A DNA stretch of 64,000 bases, taken from assembly GCF_009866805.1 (NCBI RefSeq), contig NZ_SIZW01000038.1, forward strand, positions 186,001 to 250,000, in the 5' to 3' direction. Positions within the stretch are counted from its first letter, which is position 1. Every line of letters begins with the position of its first letter. Under the pieces are notes generated by a model. That model searched no databases and was not told the origin of the DNA. It saw only the letters and a program-made list of their open reading frames with translations. The translations under genes were made by a program, and so were the position numbers. Of the stretch, positions 61,491-64,000 are shown piece after piece. Source of the DNA: Schauerella aestuarii (lineage in GTDB: Bacteria > Pseudomonadota > Gammaproteobacteria > Burkholderiales > Burkholderiaceae_B).

Positions 61491-62438
61491 ATGGATTTCA
61501 AACAGATCGAGTATTTCATCGCCGTGGCCGAACGCCGCAGCTTCTCGCGAGCGGCCGAGGCACTCAATGTGTCGCAGCCCGCGCTGAGTCGCCAGGTCGG
61601 GCTGCTCGAGGCCGATCTGGGGCAGCATCTGCTTTATCGCAACGGCCGCGGTGTCGAGCCCACTGAAGCGGGCCTGCGCTTTATCGAGCATGCGCAGGGC
61701 TTGCTCGCACTCGCCCAGCGAGCGCGTGAGGATTTGCGCAGCATGCGCGACACCCCGTCGGGGAAAGTGGTGATCGGTCTCCCCCCGCGTGTCGCACTGG
61801 TGCTCACGCCCCTGCTGGTCGCCACGTTCCGCCAGGCGCTACCGGCGGCGTCGATCGCGATCGCCGAAGGCCTGAGCACCCAGGTGCGTGAGTGGTTGCT
61901 TACCGGTCGCGTCGATCTCGCCTTGCTTTACGATCCGCCGCCCGCCCCGCAGCTCGCCTACGAATCGCTCTTCAGCGAAGACTTGGTCCTGGCGGCAGCC
62001 CCCTCATCGATCTACCGTCTGCCCAGGCAGGTCAAGATCGAAGATCTGGCGCGCTACCCATTGATCATGCCGAGCCACCCCCATGCCCTGCGCAGCTTAA
62101 TGACGCGCGTATGCCGAGCGCAAGGCGTGCAACTGGATGTGGTCGCCGAGGTCGACGCGGTGCATACGATTGTGGAGCTGGCGTCGCAAGGGCATGCTTG
62201 CGCCGTGTTGCCGCGTTCGGCGGTTCAGGGTCCGCATGCCGAGCGGCGCTTCGATGTGGCCACGTTGATCGCGCCGCGCGTGACCAACGATCTGGTGCTG
62301 GCCCTGCCGCGTCAACGTCATGCCACCCGCCTGGCCGATGCGACGGCGGATCTGGTCAGAGGATTGGATCTCGCCCCGCTTTTCGCCACAGAGACGACCG
62401 CGGCACTGAAAGCGGGGAAAAAACGAAGGCTTGAGTGA
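61491..62438 (+). CDS. LysR family transcriptional regulator
   Basis: LTTR of 315 aa. The N-terminal helix-turn-helix is MDFKQIEYFIAVAERRSFSR followed by AAEALNVSQPALSRQVGLLE. The effector domain starts near residue 90 (GKVVIGLPPRVALVLTPLLV). It is divergent from the amidohydrolase-Bug-CMD-EthD operon and is its probable activator. The effector is unknown; aromatic acids or lactones are typical for this arrangement. Confidence 0.93.
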   Translation: MDFKQIEYFIAVAERRSFSRAAEALNVSQPALSRQVGLLEADLGQHLLYRNGRGVEPTEAGLRFIEHAQGLLALAQRAREDLRSMRDTPSGKVVIGLPPRVALVLTPLLVATFRQALPAASIAIAEGLSTQVREWLLTGRVDLALLYDPPPAPQLAYESLFSEDLVLAAAPSSIYRLPRQVKIEDLARYPLIMPSHPHALRSLMTRVCRAQGVQLDVVAEVDAVHTIVELASQGHACAVLPRSAVQGPHAERRFDVATLIAPRVTNDLVLALPRQRHATRLADATADLVRGLDLAPLFATETTAALKAGKKRRLE

Positions 62439-62599
62439 AAACGGAATCGTGCCAGCCTGACTGACGGCCGTGGCCGGGGCCGGGTGCGGAATGCGTGGCA
62501 AGGTTCACATGCAGCGGGGTTCCATGTAGCGGGTGTAAGTCGCCGCACAACGCTTCAGGAGGGCCTGCGTCACACGCCACGCGCAACCCTGAACAGGCC

Positions 62600-63736
62600 T
62601 TATATACGTTCGTGGCGCGTCAGTTGGGCGCCCTTGCGTGGCCCTGGAAAAATCACAGAGATACGCGTGCCGGCATAGTCTGGGCGACTCGTAAGCTTCC
62701 ACCATGCGCCGTGCGCATTCGCGATCTCGCGCACGATCGCCAGCCCCAACCCCGATCCACCGACTTTCGATTCGGGCGACCGATAGAACGCATCGAACAC
62801 GCGTTCCTGTTCGTCGTCGGGAATCCCTGGTCCGTCGTCCTCCACGGTCAGCGACGGCGGATTGGTGCCCACGTTCAATTTGATCCGGCCGGGCTGTGAA
62901 CCATAGCGCAACGCGTTGTCGATCAAATTGCCCAGCAACTCATCGAGCAGCAAAGGATCCGCATCGATCCAAACCGGATAGTCGGGCGCCACCAGATCGA
63001 GCTCGACCTGCGCCGCGCGCGTCTGCGGTATCCATTCGGCACCGCTCGTTTGCACCCATTCGCATAAGTCGATTCGCACGAAACTGTCTTGCGGCCGTGC
63101 GCTAGGATCGGCGCGCGCGAGCACCAATAGTTGCTGCCCCAACCGGATCATGCGATCGCTGACCGCCTTGATGCGCTCGGCGCGCACCCGCACATCGTCG
63201 GGCAATGTGCGCGCCAGCATCAATTCAGACTCAAGCTTCAACCCTGCCAGGGGCGTGCGCAACTGATGCGCGGCATGCCCCACAAAGCGGCGCTGCGCGA
63301 TGATGGACGCGTCGAGCCGTTTGAGCAGATCGTTGGTGTGGCGGATGAGCGGCTCAATCTCGGTGGGCACGCGCGTCACGCTCAGCGGTTGCATATCATC
63401 GATCGAGCGTTGACTGATTTCGTCAGCCAGATGATTGACCGACCGCAGGCCGGCACGCACGCCGCGCACCACCACCCACGCAAACAAGATCAGGAGCAGA
63501 ATCTGCGCGATGACGACGAGCCAGAAGAAATCTTCCAGCATCCACACGTCCATGTCGAGCTTGTGCGTGAGTACCCAGGTGGCGGATACGTCCAGCAGCA
63601 CCAGCAGCAGAATGGCCGGCAGCAAGCGCACGACGAGATAGCGAGCCAGCGAGCCGGCGGGCAGCGGGCCTTTGCCGTGACGCTGCTGCGGCCGAGGATC
63701 GACGCCCTCGGCAGCTTTATTCTGAGGTCTGGCCAT
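62600..63736 (-). CDS. Sensor histidine kinase (TctE/QseC-like)
   Basis: Inner-membrane kinase of 378 aa. Two helices lie near residues 32-52 (YLVVRLLPAILLLVLLDVS) and 70-90 (FFWLVVIAQILLLILFAWVV), with only a very short periplasmic loop between them. The H-box is VGHAAHQLRTPLAGLKLE, the N-box LLGNLIDNALRYGS and the G-box GGSGLGLAIVREIA. The FVGHAAHQLRTPL form is typical of TctE-like kinases. It overlaps the response regulator gene by 20 bp. The short sensor loop suggests sensing within the membrane or via a partner such as a Bug protein (inference). Confidence 0.9.
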   Translation of the reverse strand: MARPQNKAAEGVDPRPQQRHGKGPLPAGSLARYLVVRLLPAILLLVLLDVSATWVLTHKLDMDVWMLEDFFWLVVIAQILLLILFAWVVVRGVRAGLRSVNHLADEISQRSIDDMQPLSVTRVPTEIEPLIRHTNDLLKRLDASIIAQRRFVGHAAHQLRTPLAGLKLESELMLARTLPDDVRVRAERIKAVSDRMIRLGQQLLVLARADPSARPQDSFVRIDLCEWVQTSGAEWIPQTRAAQVELDLVAPDYPVWIDADPLLLDELLGNLIDNALRYGSQPGRIKLNVGTNPPSLTVEDDGPGIPDDEQERVFDAFYRSPESKVGGSGLGLAIVREIANAHGAWWKLTSRPDYAGTRISVIFPGPRKGAQLTRHERI

Positions 63737-64000
63737 CCACGTCTAGCAGATAGCCGAAGCCGCGCACCGTTTGAATGCTGGCGCCCGTGCCTTCAAGGCG
63801 CTTGCGCAAACGATAAACATACACTTCCACTGCGTTTTCGCTGAAATCGGCATCCCATGCCGACAGCGAATTGACGATCTGGCGCTTGGTGACCACACGG
63901 CCCACACGGGCCAGCAGCATCTCCAATACCGAGAGCTCCCGTACCGACAAGGACAACCGTTCGCCATTGACGCGGACCTCACGCCCCACCGTATCGAACA
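63717..64000 (-). CDS. OmpR-type response regulator, C-terminal part (truncated by window edge)
   Basis: The winged-helix DNA-binding domain of an OmpR/TctD-type regulator, read without a stop to the end of the window. LSVRELSVLEMLLARVGRVV, NAVEVYVYRLRKRLEG and TVRGFGYLLDV are the canonical helices and wing. The receiver domain lies beyond 64000. An in-frame GTG at 63989 is not a likely start because the reading frame continues past it. Confidence 0.93.
   Translation of the reverse strand, partial: FDTVGREVRVNGERLSLSVRELSVLEMLLARVGRVVTKRQIVNSLSAWDADFSENAVEVYVYRLRKRLEGTGASIQTVRGFGYLLDVDGQTSE

Overview
The window is about 64 kb of GC-rich, tightly packed chromosomal DNA from a betaproteobacterium, most likely Burkholderiales of the Alcaligenaceae type (Bordetella/Achromobacter relatives). 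This rests on the Bug-family solute-binding protein, the DUF4148 small exported protein, the Gram-negative porin ending in Phe, and two familiar gene orders: exbB-exbD-lpxK-(x)-Trm112-kdsB-adk, and DUF3579/argD/argF. No transposase, phage gene, CRISPR array, rRNA or tRNA gene was recognised. The 3' end cuts an OmpR-type response regulator.

Layout. (1) 1-12 kb, catabolic and transport genes: a hydantoinase/dihydropyrimidinase, a second amidohydrolase and a DppA-type binding protein, then a GntR-regulated run with an SsuABC-like transporter, a zinc-free MDR oxidoreductase, a hotdog thioesterase and an acyl-CoA synthetase. An ornithine cyclodeaminase-family gene faces it. (2) 13-17.5 kb: osmC, mntH, two NAD(P)-binding proteins and an HxlR regulator with a tandem operator-like repeat. 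(3) 17.5-22.6 kb: a heavy-metal-type two-component system, a porin, a DUF4148 protein and an alcohol-dehydrogenase-like protein that has lost its catalytic zinc ligands. CusR-like boxes seem to tie these together. (4) 22.7-26.6 kb: putA. (5) 26.7-41 kb, envelope and proteolysis on the minus strand: clpS, a giant alpha-2-macroglobulin (yfhM) with pbpC, clpA and pqiABC, with a cold-shock gene diverging from clpS. (6) 41.4-45.3 kb: DUF192, a 3-oxoadipyl-CoA thiolase, xseA, and a 495-bp intergenic region with three DnaA-box matches. (7) 45.3-55.4 kb, housekeeping on the plus strand: exbBD, lpxK, an unknown membrane protein, Trm112, kdsB, adk, an SDR, murJ, an orphan FecR, rpsT and a 2-hydroxyacid dehydrogenase. 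(8) 55.6-58.2 kb: DUF3579, argD and argF. (9) 58.2-64 kb: a LysR-controlled catabolic operon (LigI-like amidohydrolase, Bug protein, carboxymuconolactone-decarboxylase family, EthD-like) and a TctDE-like two-component pair.

How the parts work together. Regions 1 and 9 look like uptake and degradation modules for small organic acids or N-heterocycles whose substrates cannot be named from sequence. Region 3 looks like a compact regulon in which a CusRS-like pair controls outer-membrane permeability and a degenerate dehydrogenase. Region 5 joins envelope defence (macroglobulin, PBP1c, Pqi lipid transport) to ClpAS proteolysis in one long co-oriented block. Region 7 links the TonB-energising pair to lipid A/KDO synthesis and lipid II export.

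The most notable items are the zinc-less ADH with its candidate box regulon, the DnaA-box cluster upstream of exbB, the tandem operator at hxlR, the yfhM-pbpC block between clpS and clpA, the unknown protein inside the lpxK-kdsB operon, and the two uncharacterised catabolic clusters. All functional assignments come from reading motifs in the translated sequence; no database search was run.
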